In this document: positions 1-5,927 of the stretch, piece by piece
Layout: the number at the start of each line of letters is the position of its first letter
Numbering within the stretch: the first letter of the stretch is position 1
Source of the DNA: Mageeibacillus sp. UBA1257
GTDB lineage: Bacteria > Bacillota > Clostridia > UBA1212 > UBA1257
Direction: 5' to 3'
DNA length: 11,252 bases
Assembly: GCA_002308775.1 (NCBI GenBank)
Contig: DBVT01000078.1
Span: forward strand, 1 to 11,252
Made by a program: the position numbers and the translations under genes
The notes under the pieces: generated by a model
Told to the model about the DNA's origin: nothing
The model's database searches: none
Seen by the model: the letters and a program-made list of their open reading frames with translations, nothing else

Positions 1-106
1 TCCTCGCTGCGATATGCCACCGGCATATCGCTACGGTCGCGTCCCTGTTACCCGGTCAAACTTGATCCGCGCGACCTAACGCTCGGTTCAAGTCCCGTAC
101 TGTTTC
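1..106. repeat. Structured non-coding element of overlapping inverted repeats (candidate dispersed repeat)
   Basis: I see no convincing gene here. The stretch holds a perfect 10-bp inverted repeat with a 3-nt loop (9-18 with 22-31), a 14-bp imperfect one with two mismatches (60-73 with 80-93), and a 7-bp one (35-41 with 70-76) that competes with the second. Bases 85-98 are an exact inverted copy of 14 bp of the T-arm of the neighbouring tRNA-Leu (156-169). It ends at the terminator at 107. The density of hairpins and the tRNA-like piece suggest a dispersed intergenic repeat or a decayed tRNA-linked element. That is inference, because only one copy is visible and the left edge is cut by the window. 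Confidence 0.4.
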
Positions 107-145
107 AAAAAAAGAAGGTGACCAAAATGGTCACCTTCTTTTTTT
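107..145. terminator. Bidirectional rho-independent terminator
   Basis: A perfect 17-bp inverted repeat (107-123 with 129-145) surrounds a 5-nt loop. The stem consists of an A tract, GAAGGTGACC, its complement, and a T tract, so either strand gives a stable hairpin followed by a U run. It begins directly at the encoded CCA end of the minus-strand tRNA-Leu and would terminate that transcript. It would equally stop a rightward transcript entering from the left of the window. Confidence 0.93.
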
Positions 146-231
146 GGTGCGGATGACGGGACTTGAACCCACATGACCGTACAGTCACTAGTACCTGAAA
201 CTAGCGCGTCTGCCAATTCCGCCACATCCGC
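145..231 (-). tRNA. tRNA-Leu (anticodon CAG)
   Basis: Read on the minus strand, the 5' acceptor strand GCGGATG (225-231) pairs with CATCCGC (149-155). This is followed by discriminator A (148) and an encoded CCA (145-147). The anticodon arm is CTAGT-TTCAGGT-ACTAG, which places CAG at 195-197 and decodes CUG leucine codons. A T-loop of the GGTTCAAGTCC type is present. An extra arm longer than the usual 4-5 nt, between the anticodon and T stems, fits a class II tRNA such as Leu. A strong promoter lies just upstream and a terminator abuts its 3' end, so it appears to be its own transcription unit. Confidence 0.96.
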
Positions 232-243
232 ACAGCAGTGATT

Positions 244-272
244 ATTATATTTGCCTTTTATTTAAAAGTCAA
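244..272 (-). promoter_or_regulatory. Sigma-70/SigA promoter of tRNA-Leu
   Basis: On the minus strand there is a -35 hexamer TTGACT (267-272), a 17-nt spacer, and a consensus -10 hexamer TATAAT (244-249). The -10 lies 12 nt before the mature tRNA 5' end, leaving a very short 5' leader. An A/T-rich tract lies just upstream of the -35 (273-283) and could act as an UP element. Confidence 0.9.
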
Positions 273-297
273 TATTTTTTTTTCCGGCAGATTCTGT

Positions 298-1830
298 TCA
301 TTTGTGATAATTATCGTAAATAATCTCACTGCATTTCGTCAGCTTTTCAGTTAAGGAAAGGCCTTCGCCTTTAACATACTCATCTGCCCAGGAATACACT
401 TCTTCCGGAAGCCTTCCTTCCTCCAACGTTTTACCGTCCAGCGTGCTGATCAATATTTCGCTCTTCATAAGATAACCGTTCAGCCTTTCCGCAAAGGAGA
501 CCATCTCATCCACCGGCAGTTTTTCCTTACCGTTTCTGTCGAATTGTACAGACATGCTGTCCTTTATGTAAAAACCTTCCGCATCGGAATATGCGTAAAG
601 CTCAAAGGAATAAGCTGATATTCCCTGATTTGTATAAGGGCAATACCCCAGAATGAAACAATTATCGCCGTCACGGCATAGACTGAAACTGTTCCAATGA
701 GGATGTGTACGTCCGAGAGAATAGTCAAGAATATTTTTACCGGAGCCCTCCGCTCTTAAAATATATACAGGCAAAGACTCTTCCTCTGTGACCTCTTGGA
801 TCTCAATATTTTCCGCTGTTCCGTCACCGTTAAAATCAATTGCAAGCAGCTTAACAGTCCTGTATTTATCGGTTGTCTCACCTTCGTCATCCTTTTCCGG
901 ATCTGTCTTATGAATTGTCTGCCATGGGTTTTCTGAAGGAACTGCATTTTTCATTGCTTCTTCTTCTGTTGTCCCGAATCCGATATAGTCCCCTGAACAG
1001 TAATAATATACGTGAGAAACATTTCCATCTGTATTTTTTCCTGTTTTTTCCTCTGTCATAAAACCGACAAAGATACTTCCCTTTGTTCCAATTTCGGTTA
1101 AATCGATTTTTACCGGAACGGTCAAATGAAAAGGAAGTGAATCTGCATTTTCAATATTGGAAAATGAGATGGTTCCATCCTGCAAAGAAATGCATCCGGC
1201 GTCAAACATAAAATCGCTTTCCAATTGTTCATAATCAATGTATTGCTTGTAGAACGCATTAGTATCATAGAATGAAATACCTTTACTTGTATCTTCGCTT
1301 ATGCTTGACCATTCATATAAGTCACCCGAATAAAATAAGTTATTCGTTATGTATAAACTGAAATCATATTGATCTCCCGGATCAATACCTTTCTCTATCA
1401 GTTCCTTAAAATAATTGCCGTAACTTTGCATCCAGTCTTCAGAATCAAGGCCAAACGTACATTCTATGGTAAAATCACTATTATTTTTAACTGTGCAAGG
1501 AATAGTAATAAATGAAAATCCCAAAGGGATCTTGTTATCATTAAAAAAATCTCCTGAATAAGCAATACTGGAAGAAGAAACCATAGGAAATTGATTCTCA
1601 TTTAATTGTCGCTTCTCTTTCAAGGAGTTTTCTATTATTATAACGAAAGAAAGAATCAGACAAGCCAAAAGGACTGCAGCGGAAGATAATTTCATGCGAA
1701 AGATATGAGAGCCTTTACTTACTGAGATCTTCCGGATTTCAGTTTTCTCTGCTCTTAACACATTTTCCGCTTGTTTAACATATTTTTCATCTATATTGAC
1801 AAACACATCGTACAATTGTTCATTTTTCAT
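298..1830 (-). CDS. Single-pass membrane protein, anti-sigma-factor-like, with large extracytoplasmic region
   Basis: This is a 510-residue protein with a cytoplasmic N-terminus of about 47 residues, one membrane segment (about 49-67) and about 440 residues outside. The N-terminus carries an LYDVF..IDEKYV motif of the kind I associate with clostridial anti-sigma-like proteins (from memory). The outer part includes an IDFNGDGTAENIEI segment (about 331-344) that resembles a DxNxDG calcium-binding or VCBS-like loop. Its ATG overlaps the stop of the upstream XRE/sigma-region-4 gene (ATGA, 1827-1830), and an AAGGAG site sits 9 nt before the start, so translation is probably coupled. From this layout I infer that it holds the regulator at the membrane and senses an external signal. 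I do not recognise the outer domain. A plain lipid- or wall-associated hypothetical protein is the alternative. Confidence 0.72.
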   Translation of the reverse strand: MKNEQLYDVFVNIDEKYVKQAENVLRAEKTEIRKISVSKGSHIFRMKLSSAAVLLACLILSFVIIIENSLKEKRQLNENQFPMVSSSSIAYSGDFFNDNKIPLGFSFITIPCTVKNNSDFTIECTFGLDSEDWMQSYGNYFKELIEKGIDPGDQYDFSLYITNNLFYSGDLYEWSSISEDTSKGISFYDTNAFYKQYIDYEQLESDFMFDAGCISLQDGTISFSNIENADSLPFHLTVPVKIDLTEIGTKGSIFVGFMTEEKTGKNTDGNVSHVYYYCSGDYIGFGTTEEEAMKNAVPSENPWQTIHKTDPEKDDEGETTDKYRTVKLLAIDFNGDGTAENIEIQEVTEEESLPVYILRAEGSGKNILDYSLGRTHPHWNSFSLCRDGDNCFILGYCPYTNQGISAYSFELYAYSDAEGFYIKDSMSVQFDRNGKEKLPVDEMVSFAERLNGYLMKSEILISTLDGKTLEEGRLPEEVYSWADEYVKGEGLSLTEKLTKCSEIIYDNYHK

Positions 1831-2273
1831 TTTGGTACACTCCTTGAATACTTTCTTAGTTTTGTTCTTAATCGAGAAAGCCTTTTCCGAACATTGGAAT
1901 CAGTTACTTCAAGCTTGTCAGCTATCACTTTTGTGTCAAGGAACAAGTTATAACGCATCACGAACATAATACGGTCCCTATCGCAAAGTTTTTCAAGAAA
2001 AGAATTGACAATGCTTATCATCTGATCTCGTTCGATGACTTCGGGAAAAAGGTCTCCGAATTCCCTCAGAACTTCGTTTTCATAATTCATCAACTCTGTT
2101 GCAGGTACTTTAAAAATTTCACATAGTCTCGTAACGATCTCGTAATCAGGTCTTCGATTACCGCATTCCCACTTTGATACCAGATCCGGAGAAACAGAAA
2201 GGTAATCTGCCAACTGCTGCTGTGTCAGGCCGATTTCCTTTCTGTATTTTTTTATTGACTCACCTAATGTCAT
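1827..2273 (-). CDS. XRE-family HTH / sigma-70 region 4 chimeric transcription regulator
   Basis: This 148-residue protein has two DNA-binding parts. Residues 5-60 form an XRE/Cro-type helix-turn-helix, with IGLTQQQLADYLSVSPDLVS followed by KWECGNRRPD. Residues about 92-142 look like sigma-70 region 4: CDRDRIMFVMRY, then a helix-turn-helix around VIADKLEVTDSNVRKRLSRL. Sigma region 2, which binds core polymerase and the -10 element, is absent, so this cannot be a complete ECF sigma factor. The start has an AAAGGA site 6-7 nt upstream. The stop overlaps the start of the membrane protein gene by 4 nt, suggesting a stoichiometric regulator/antagonist pair. I infer it is a transcription factor that may touch the -35 region or polymerase, held by the downstream membrane protein. 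Its target genes are unknown, and the protease 62 nt upstream is the obvious candidate. Confidence 0.85.
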   Translation of the reverse strand: MTLGESIKKYRKEIGLTQQQLADYLSVSPDLVSKWECGNRRPDYEIVTRLCEIFKVPATELMNYENEVLREFGDLFPEVIERDQMISIVNSFLEKLCDRDRIMFVMRYNLFLDTKVIADKLEVTDSNVRKRLSRLRTKLRKYSRSVPK

Positions 2274-2313
2274 TAGTCATCCTTTCGAAGTCCGTTTTAA
2301 TGGTATAACGTGC

Positions 2314-2327
2314 GTCATTATTATGAC
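2314..2327. promoter_or_regulatory. Short palindrome upstream of the XRE regulator gene (candidate operator)
   Basis: GTCAT and ATGAC flank a 4-nt AT centre in the 62-nt gap between the protease stop and the regulator start. XRE-type repressors often bind such short dyads in their own promoters. A weak minus-strand -10-like TTATAC lies at 2303-2308, but I see no good -35 at the right spacing. Both the operator role and a separate promoter here are tentative. Confidence 0.25.
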
Positions 2328-2335
2328 ATAGATTC

Positions 2336-3553
2336 TTACAGTCCGTTTACCCAGGTTATAAATCCATTTGTGATCCTCACTGCTCTTGTCGAGCCTCCGG
2401 TTGCAGGAGATCCGGGAGCATTTCCCGTAGCAATGCCAACTACCCGACCGAATGTATCACACACAGGCGAACCGCTGATTCCATACGTTCCGTAGGCATC
2501 ACAGTAAAAGAGGTATGTTGTAGTACCGTAAACATTTCCTGTACTTTCCCACATAGTATATGTGTTTCCTGATTTATCAGATGGATATCCGGTCATTTTT
2601 ACAGACAGATTTGATAACTGATTGTCTGAACGCTCTGCCATCCAAAAATGTGCAGGAACTCCGGCATTTGAACTTAATCTTATTACTCCGAAATCTCCGG
2701 TCGGATCTGCATTCGTATACCAGGAACCGCCTACCCACATTGATGATTTATTAACAGATCCATAAGGTGTCAACGAGCCGTTCTTGCCGGGATAAACTGT
2801 AACTGATGATGCCCATTCTCCTAAAGAGGGTTGATACAAAGCGTGTCCTGCAGTAACAACGGTGTTGTTATTGATCAAAAATCCGGTGGCATAGCCTGAC
2901 CCTCCTGTCGGAAAAGAGACCGCTATATAACATATTGCATAGTAAGGGTTCACAGTCGAATCTGTGATTGCATATCTCGTATAGGACCTTAACGGATCAA
3001 CAGGCAGATCTTCTATACTTTCTTTAATTACGAAAGGATATGTGAATTCAGGAAGACCTGTCTTTCCGTTTGATTCCACTTCCTCTTCCGTAATCATCAT
3101 TGTGTCAGGACAAAGTAAAAATTGAAGCCTTGCTTTCGTGAAAACATCCACTGCATAAGGATCAAAATCCTCTATCAAAGAGTTGTCCTTCATCGAATAT
3201 GCTGAAACCGTACCGTTTTCATCCTGTCCTACAACATACTCGCCGTATTCTTCAAATGAGACAGTATGTTCTCTGACATATTGATATTCATCGATAAAAT
3301 AGTCAGGCAAAGGATCTGATGCGGCATATTTTCTGAGACTTTTAAGCGCTTTGTCTACGTCAAACACTGATTCCGATGGATCGCTTTCTGAATCGATACT
3401 GTCTGCCATCATCACCGGTTCCGGAGTATTATCAGGCGTAACTTCCCGGCTCTGATCTTTTGCCTTTTCTGAAAATACAAACATCAATGTTGGAATGAGT
3501 CCTAAAATTACCATTGCGGATATTATAGCAACTAAAATTCTTCTGATCTTCAT
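2336..3553 (-). CDS. Membrane-anchored or secreted V8/trypsin-like serine protease (S1 family fold) with pro-region
   Basis: This 405-residue protein begins with a basic N-terminus and a hydrophobic segment (about 6-28), either an uncleaved anchor or a signal peptide. An acidic, low-complexity linker (about 30-65) and a poorly recognisable pro-region run to about 205. The protease domain then carries the full triad of the chymotrypsin fold: His in TAGH (His237), Asp in GDFGVIRL (Asp287) and Ser in GISGSPV (Ser360). The GxSGSPV form resembles glutamyl endopeptidases such as staphylococcal V8. It probably acts at or outside the membrane after the pro-region is removed; the substrate is unknown. 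AAAGGAG lies 10 nt before the ATG and a good promoter precedes it. The regulator and membrane-protein genes follow and may be co-transcribed. Confidence 0.88.
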   Translation of the reverse strand: MKIRRILVAIISAMVILGLIPTLMFVFSEKAKDQSREVTPDNTPEPVMMADSIDSESDPSESVFDVDKALKSLRKYAASDPLPDYFIDEYQYVREHTVSFEEYGEYVVGQDENGTVSAYSMKDNSLIEDFDPYAVDVFTKARLQFLLCPDTMMITEEEVESNGKTGLPEFTYPFVIKESIEDLPVDPLRSYTRYAITDSTVNPYYAICYIAVSFPTGGSGYATGFLINNNTVVTAGHALYQPSLGEWASSVTVYPGKNGSLTPYGSVNKSSMWVGGSWYTNADPTGDFGVIRLSSNAGVPAHFWMAERSDNQLSNLSVKMTGYPSDKSGNTYTMWESTGNVYGTTTYLFYCDAYGTYGISGSPVCDTFGRVVGIATGNAPGSPATGGSTRAVRITNGFITWVNGL

Positions 3554-3577
3554 TGTCTGATCACTCCTTTCGTTGAC

Positions 3578-3606
3578 ATAATATCATACTTTTTTTTCGG
3601 TGTAAA
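3578..3606 (-). promoter_or_regulatory. SigA-type promoter of the protease gene
   Basis: On the minus strand there is a -35 hexamer TTTACA (3601-3606), a 17-nt spacer containing an 8-A tract, and a -10 hexamer TATTAT (3578-3583). Transcription would start near 3570, just ahead of the AAAGGAG ribosome site of the protease gene. It may drive the protease, XRE-sigma4 and membrane-protein genes together. Confidence 0.7.
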
Positions 3607-3620
3607 AGGACAAAATGTGA

Positions 3621-3663
3621 CAGAACATACCTTTAGTTTCCGTCTGTCAGTTTGTATGTTCTG
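3621..3663 (-). terminator. Terminator-like inverted repeat across the exonuclease stop codon
   Basis: A perfect 10-bp inverted repeat (CAGAACATAC, 3621-3630, with its complement at 3654-3663) surrounds a 23-nt loop that contains the stop of the YjbR-exonuclease gene. On the minus strand it is followed by a T-rich but interrupted run (ATTTTGTCCTTTT). It could end the topoisomerase operon before the protease promoter. The long loop and broken T run make it a weak terminator at best. An operator for the adjacent protease promoter, whose -35 is 14 nt away, is the other reading. Confidence 0.4.
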
Positions 3664-4577
3664 ATGTAGTTTTTAACGTCTGCTCCGCCCTCTATATACT
3701 TAAGAAGGATCTTTGCGCAGGCCCTGCTGTCGCTGGAAGCCACGTGATGATTCAGTTCTATACCGTAATAGTCGCACATTTCATTAAGCTTATGACCAAT
3801 TCCCGGCAGAAATGCCCTGCCCGTCTGAACGGTGCAGATATATCTTACATAAGGACGCCAGCAGATTCCGTAATCTTTGAGGCAGTGTTTAATCACGGAA
3901 AGATCGAACACCGCGTTGTGGGCAACTATAAGACCCCTCGAAAAATATGATTCAAGCCTCGGCCAGATTTCAGGAAAAGTCGGCGAATATCTTACAGTAT
4001 CTTCATCAAGACCCGTAAGCTGAGTATTGAAATAGTCAAAAGACGTTTCCGGATCCACCATAGTGTAAAATTCATCCGTTATCTTTCCGTTTTCAATCAC
4101 GGTGATACCTATGGCGCTCATGCGGTTATTATACCTGTTGGGTGTTTCCACGTCGAAAGCAACAAAACGGTCTATGGTTTTTACATCGGTATTCTCCGAC
4201 TTTTTAATCTTTTTCTTTTTATCTGTGGCTTCGAAGCTTTTGTCGATCAGATGACATATTTTTTCAAATGAAACAGTCCCGTCCAGCATTACGGATATCC
4301 AGTTGTTGTGATTCATATGATATCCGGGAAAATAACCCTTCTGAGATACTAGAAAATCGAAAAACACCGGGTCTTTGATCCTCAGATTCATAATGTCCGT
4401 GATACCCTCTTCATCGAGACCCAGCCTCTTTTTCGGAATTTCCATTATGATCGCGAACCATTTTCCGGTATCCTGATGACGCATTACGGGAATACCGGGA
4501 TCAGTCGGAAAAGGATAATCCTCCGTGACACCGTAATTATTTCTCACATATTCAAATATCCGTTCTCTGTCTGTCAT
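3633..4577 (-). CDS. YjbR/MmcQ-like domain fused to DEDDh 3'-5' exonuclease (DnaQ-like)
   Basis: From the ATG at 4577 the product is 314 residues. Residues about 1-117 match the YjbR/MmcQ (DUF419) pattern: an ERIFEYVRNNYG start, DxGIPVMRH, KWFAIIMEIP, and a closing MNHNNWISVMLDG. A lysine-rich linker (about 120-127) leads to a DnaQ-type exonuclease domain. The DEDDh residues are visible: Asp142 and Glu144 in FDVETPN, Asp225 in AHNAVFDL, and His278 with Asp283 in HVASSD. It is expected to remove nucleotides from 3' ends, while the YjbR part may aid DNA binding (CyaY-like fold; role poorly known). It lies 36 nt after the PHP gene, apparently in the topoisomerase operon. An in-frame TTG at 4584-4586 with a weak AGAAAG site 5 nt upstream would add three residues. 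I prefer the ATG because YjbR proteins typically begin there, although it lacks a clear ribosome site. Confidence 0.87.
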   Translation of the reverse strand: MTDRERIFEYVRNNYGVTEDYPFPTDPGIPVMRHQDTGKWFAIIMEIPKKRLGLDEEGITDIMNLRIKDPVFFDFLVSQKGYFPGYHMNHNNWISVMLDGTVSFEKICHLIDKSFEATDKKKKIKKSENTDVKTIDRFVAFDVETPNRYNNRMSAIGITVIENGKITDEFYTMVDPETSFDYFNTQLTGLDEDTVRYSPTFPEIWPRLESYFSRGLIVAHNAVFDLSVIKHCLKDYGICWRPYVRYICTVQTGRAFLPGIGHKLNEMCDYYGIELNHHVASSDSRACAKILLKYIEGGADVKNYIRTYKLTDGN

Positions 4578-4613
4578 TTTACACAAACGGACTTTCTGTG
4601 ACCGCTACGGTCT

Positions 4614-5882
4614 TCAGGCTTTTTTCTTAAAATATTCTATCCTTTCGGAAAGTGTCGGCATCTTCTTTATCGTTTCATCGGAGAACATTGAAAGGGATGA
4701 ATCCTTGGAGGCTTCCTTTTCGTGACCGATGAGCGCGAATGTCGCGTCCCTGAGATTTGAAAACTCGGGGTCTCTTTGAGCTTCGCAGATGAATTTCTGC
4801 CTCGGAGAGTTGATATCCTCGCCGCTTATCTGGAAGAGTCCGTGTTCGTCGCAAAGCTTTCTTACTCTCACAAGCTGATCTCTGGTATTTCTCGACGGCA
4901 TATACGTGACAGCATTGAAACCGAGTTTGTCGAGTGTGTCGAAGAGTTCTTCGATGTAGTCGTCCTCGAATTTCTGGGCCTTCTTGTCTCCGGTGACAGA
5001 GTCGCCGACGTCGCCGAGGTATGCATATGCGGAAACTGCCCCTATCTCTTTTCCGAAGGAGATCATCTTTGATACGGGGGCGCACTCATCAGTCGCGTCA
5101 ATGTATATCTTCGAGATCAGATCGCTCTTCAACGCGCCGAGCAGGTCGTATTCAAAGAATGGGTCGTCCTCCATAAGGAATCCTCTCACCTTTTTCGAGA
5201 ATTTCATTCCGAATTCGTTTTCGAGGAAAAGAACCGTCTCCGGACCTCTGCCGCATTTATCGATTATCTTTTTACCGAGGGCGAAAAGGACGTGTCTTTC
5301 CGTGATGCTTCCGCCGTTTTTGAATTGCGAGATCGGTACGATATCGTCTTCAAACGAGAGCTTTATTCCGAACCTGTTAAAAAGTCCGTTGATCCTGTCG
5401 ACCATCTTTTCGTTCCTGATATTTCTGTAAGCTACATATGGTTTGAAGAATTCTTTTACCTGGGAGATATTCTGATGAGGCACTCCGTGAAGAGCCATAT
5501 ATGCGATATTCGCCTGGTCGGGATTGTTGAGCTTTCTTCCTTCCATTGCGGTGCCTGTCATGCTCGCGCGGCATTCAACGCCGACCGTCGTTTTAAGGCC
5601 TATTATCTTACCTGCTTCGATGAATTCCTCTGCGCCGCTCAGGGAATCGTGATCCATGATTCCCGCTGTCTGAAGCCCGGCATTGTAAGCCATCCAAACT
5701 GCTTTCGCAGGTGAATAAGGTGAGAAAGAATAGATCGTGTGGATGTGGTTGTTTACGTCTGTGCCTGTCTGCGGACGCTCGATCATGCCGTCATCGATCA
5801 TATTCTTCAGCTTCTGCAGAGCCTTCAGTCTGTCTTCCTTTTTCGCAGCGTTCAGCTTCTCTATCAGTTTTTCCTTCTTCAT
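4614..5882 (-). CDS. PHP-domain metal-dependent phosphoesterase
   Basis: The product is 422 residues from the ATG at 5882. A charged N-terminal helix (about 1-35) precedes the PHP signature: HIHTIYSFSPYSP (about 46-58), MDHDS (about 76-80), and GVECRASM (about 101-108). A distal GEDINSP (about 354-360) probably completes the metal site. PHP enzymes bind two or three metal ions and cleave phosphoesters, acting on nucleotides, DNA ends or sugar phosphates. The PHP parts of PolC, DnaE and PolX are related, but no polymerase region is present here. About 240 residues between the third and last motifs are unlike small PHP phosphatases and look family-specific. It lies 45 nt after the topoisomerase A gene and 36 nt before the YjbR-exonuclease gene, which favours a nucleic-acid substrate. 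That is inference from context. Confidence 0.83.
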   Translation of the reverse strand: MKKEKLIEKLNAAKKEDRLKALQKLKNMIDDGMIERPQTGTDVNNHIHTIYSFSPYSPAKAVWMAYNAGLQTAGIMDHDSLSGAEEFIEAGKIIGLKTTVGVECRASMTGTAMEGRKLNNPDQANIAYMALHGVPHQNISQVKEFFKPYVAYRNIRNEKMVDRINGLFNRFGIKLSFEDDIVPISQFKNGGSITERHVLFALGKKIIDKCGRGPETVLFLENEFGMKFSKKVRGFLMEDDPFFEYDLLGALKSDLISKIYIDATDECAPVSKMISFGKEIGAVSAYAYLGDVGDSVTGDKKAQKFEDDYIEELFDTLDKLGFNAVTYMPSRNTRDQLVRVRKLCDEHGLFQISGEDINSPRQKFICEAQRDPEFSNLRDATFALIGHEKEASKDSSLSMFSDETIKKMPTLSERIEYFKKKA

Positions 5883-5895
5883 AGTCAATCCTTCC
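5883..5895 (-). promoter_or_regulatory. Ribosome binding site that fixes the PHP gene start
   Basis: On the minus strand GGAAGGA (5889-5895) sits 6 nt before the ATG at 5880-5882. A longer reading from a TTG at 5895-5897 would place this site inside the coding sequence, with no good ribosome site of its own. The ATG is therefore the better start. Confidence 0.75.
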
Positions 5896-5927
5896 AATCT
5901 GTTGACAAAATCAACTTTTAAAAAATA

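Noticed and set aside
5..155. An open plus-strand frame running from the left edge to a TGA near 153
   Set aside because: It crosses the terminator and enters the tRNA antisense, has no clear start or ribosome site, and its codons are dictated by the inverted repeats.
85..169. The 14-bp inverted repeat as an integration attachment site
   Set aside because: att sites flanking an element should be direct repeats; this one is inverted, and no integrase gene is in the window.
4614..5882. PHP protein as a PolX or DnaE/PolC polymerase fragment
   Set aside because: No polymerase palm or NTP-binding motifs are present, and the start and stop give a complete 422-residue protein.
5883..5897. TTG start at 5897 for the PHP protein
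   Set aside because: The strong GGAAGGA site would lie within the coding sequence, while it is ideally spaced for the ATG at 5882.
5902..5916. GTTGA/TCAAC hairpin between the topoisomerase A and PHP genes as a terminator
   Set aside because: The stem is only 5 bp and AT-rich, with no T run following on the minus strand.
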